A stretch of DNA of 25,715 nucleotides from an uncultured Pseudoxanthomonas sp. (GTDB taxonomy: Bacteria; Pseudomonadota; Gammaproteobacteria; Xanthomonadales; Xanthomonadaceae): the NCBI GenBank assembly GCA_937975725.1, contig CALJUL010000138.1, forward strand, positions 1 through 25,715. The letters are read 5' to 3'. Numbering within the stretch: position 1 is the stretch's first letter; every line of letters begins with the position of its first letter. The notes under the pieces are model-generated. The model saw only the letters and a program-made list of their open reading frames with translations. It searched no databases and had not been told where the DNA came from. Shown piece after piece: positions 24,729 through 25,715 of the stretch. The position numbers and the translations under genes were made by a program.

Positions 24729-25262
24729 TCAGCCGCCGTCGCGTTCCAGCAACGCCTTCAGCCGGGCCAGTCCCTTCTCGTAATCCTTGCCGACCATCGC
24801 GTCGAACAGCAGGCCCAGCCAGCGGCTCAGCGGGTTGTAGCCATGGTCGCTGTCGAACGTCCACGTCAGCCGGCTGCCGGCCGGGTCTGGCTGGATCAGG
24901 TACGTCGCGCGCGCCGGATTGCCGTCAAAGACCAGCGCCACCGCGATGCGCCGGTGCGGTTCGCTGGCGACGATCTCCTGGCTGCCGCTGCCGACCGCGC
25001 GGTTGCCGCTCCAGCGCATGCGCGCGCCCACGCCCTGCGCCGGTCCCTCCAGGACGTACTCCGCCTGCGGGTCGTCCTCGGCCCAGGGCGACCAGGCCTG
25101 GAAGCGCTCGAACGAATTCAGCGCGGCGAACACCTGCTCCGGGCTGCGCCCGATGACGATGCTGCGCTCCACGTGCGTGCTGGCCGGCAGCAGCAGGCTG
25201 CCCAGCACGGCCACCAGCCCCAGCGCCAGCAGCACACCCAGCGTCCACTTGATCGGTTTCAT
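24729..25262 (-). CDS. SRPBCC-fold (polyketide cyclase/START-like) protein with N-terminal membrane anchor
   Basis: 177 aa from the ATG at 25262, with GGAGGAG 6 nt upstream; the longer frame to 25337 would cross the terminator of the neighbouring gene and is rejected. A hydrophobic helix at about 7-27 (WTLGVLLALGLVAVLGSLLL) is followed by an SRPBCC domain: HVERSIVIGRSPEQVFAALN, then FERFQAWSPWAEDDPQ, later QEIVASEPHRRIAVALVF, and WTFDSDHGYNPLSRWLGLLF. The pattern EQVFAALNSFERFQAWSPW is the common bacterial form of this family. The fold binds hydrophobic ligands; no ligand or pathway can be named. Convergent with the beta-lactamase-family gene, 88 bp apart. Confidence 0.85.
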   Translation of the reverse strand: MKPIKWTLGVLLALGLVAVLGSLLLPASTHVERSIVIGRSPEQVFAALNSFERFQAWSPWAEDDPQAEYVLEGPAQGVGARMRWSGNRAVGSGSQEIVASEPHRRIAVALVFDGNPARATYLIQPDPAGSRLTWTFDSDHGYNPLSRWLGLLFDAMVGKDYEKGLARLKALLERDGG

Positions 25263-25312
25263 GCTCGCTCCTCCACGCTCCGCGCGTGCCCGCAGGCTAC
25301 CGCGCCGCCCAT

Positions 25313-25349
25313 AAAAAAACTCCCTCCCCCTGGGCATCGGGGAGGGAGT
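25313..25349 (-). terminator. Intrinsic terminator of the histone H1-like gene
   Basis: Stem ACTCCCTCCCC (25319-25329) with GGGGAGGGAGT (25339-25349) around a 9-nt loop. On the minus strand it ends in T7 (the A run at 25313-25319). It lies about 30 bp past the stop of the Lys/Ala-rich gene. Confidence 0.92.
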
Positions 25350-25379
25350 CCATGGTGTTACGGCTAATCGGGGTCGGGC

Positions 25380-25715
25380 TTAGATCAGCGGAGCCGGGGT
25401 GGCCGGCAGCGCGACCGGGGCCGCTTTCTTCTTGGACTTCTTGGCAGGCTTCTTGGCGGCCTTCTTCGCAGGCTTCTTGGCGACCTTCTTGGCAGCCTTC
25501 TTGGCGGCCTTCTTCACGGTCTTCTTGGCCGGCTTCTTGGCGACCTTCTTGGCAGCCTTCTTCGCGGTCTTCTTGGCCGGCTTCTTGGCGACCTTCTTGG
25601 CAGCCTTCTTCGCGGTCTTCTTGGCCGGCTTCTTGGCGACCTTCTTGGCAGCCTTCTTCGCGGTCTTCTTGGCCGGCTTCTTGGCGACCTTCTTGGCAGC
25701 CTTCTTCGCGGTCTT
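25380..25715 (-). CDS. Histone H1-like Lys/Ala-rich DNA-binding protein, C-terminal part
   Basis: At least 111 codons are visible, open at the right edge; the TAA is at 25382-25380. The protein is a continuous run of KKxA-type tetrapeptides (KKAA, KKVA, KKPA, KKTA in rotation, 16 residues per turn) followed by the tail KKSKKKAAPVALPATPAPLI. This composition matches the C-terminal tails of eukaryotic H1 and of bacterial H1-like proteins (Chlamydia HctB, Pseudomonas AlgP, Xanthomonas histone-like proteins), which bind DNA non-specifically and affect nucleoid compaction or expression. The start and any N-terminal domain are outside the window, so AlgP-type and HctB-type cannot be told apart. An intrinsic terminator follows. 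Confidence 0.85.
   Translation of the reverse strand, partial: KTAKKAAKKVAKKPAKKTAKKAAKKVAKKPAKKTAKKAAKKVAKKPAKKTAKKAAKKVAKKPAKKTVKKAAKKAAKKVAKKPAKKAAKKPAKKSKKKAAPVALPATPAPLI
25539..25715 (-). repeat. Exact 48-bp tandem repeats within the H1-like gene
   Basis: Units 25539-25586, 25587-25634 and 25635-25682 are identical 48-mers, and 25683-25715 begins a fourth identical copy cut by the window edge. An earlier GGCGAC unit begins at 25479, with 60-bp spacing (48 plus one 12-bp tetrapeptide unit). The period encodes 16 residues, so copy-number change preserves frame. Confidence 0.95.

Noticed and set aside
25479..25715. CRISPR-like repeat array
   Set aside because: Repeats are contiguous without unique spacers and encode a Lys/Ala-rich protein in frame.

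Overview
The window is chromosomal DNA from a GC-rich gammaproteobacterium, most likely Xanthomonadaceae (Lysobacter/Luteimonas/Pseudoxanthomonas-like). The placement rests on gene content and order: sucCD lies next to pilS-pilR, then pilA-pilB-pilC-pilD-coaE, with rluD/bamD/nadE beside it, plus a 26-nt REP-like palindrome of the kind I associate with this family. The genus cannot be fixed from sequence reading alone. No rRNA, tRNA, CRISPR array, prophage or transposase gene was found.

Left part (1-7043). The 5' end of pgeF overlaps rluD by 4 bp on the minus strand, and bamD diverges from rluD. Between bamD and nadE lie a bidirectional terminator and a nested double inverted repeat. nadE (minus) is preceded by a small DUF559 nuclease-like gene embedded among three GC-rich palindromic elements, two of them inverted around it. 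sucC-sucD (minus) form a two-gene succinyl-CoA synthetase operon ending in a strong terminator.

Central part (7258-16849). This is a type IV pilus block on the plus strand: PilS sensor kinase, PilR sigma-54 activator, two short tandem major-pilin paralogues, PilB extension ATPase, PilC platform protein and PilD prepilin peptidase, followed by coaE. Each pilin gene has its own convincing sigma-54 promoter (GG-N10-GC), and a terminator separates them. PilS/PilR would therefore control two pilins independently, PilD would process both, and PilB/PilC would assemble them. Codon use and GC drop in the second pilin and in the 3' half of pilC, which suggests recombination or transfer in the pilus locus.

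Right part (16853-25715). This holds an ATP/ADP-translocase-like MFS transporter (minus), a GMC-family FAD oxidoreductase (plus), a lemA plus M48 metalloprotease pair (minus) whose protease carries a long C-terminal TerB-like extension, a secreted or periplasmic serine beta-lactamase-family hydrolase (plus), a membrane-anchored SRPBCC protein (minus), and the C-terminal part of a Lys/Ala-rich histone H1-like protein built on exact 48-bp tandem repeats that run off the window.

The least explained items are the inverted palindromes around the DUF559 gene, the nested palindrome at 2323-2496, and the twin pilin/twin sigma-54 promoter arrangement.
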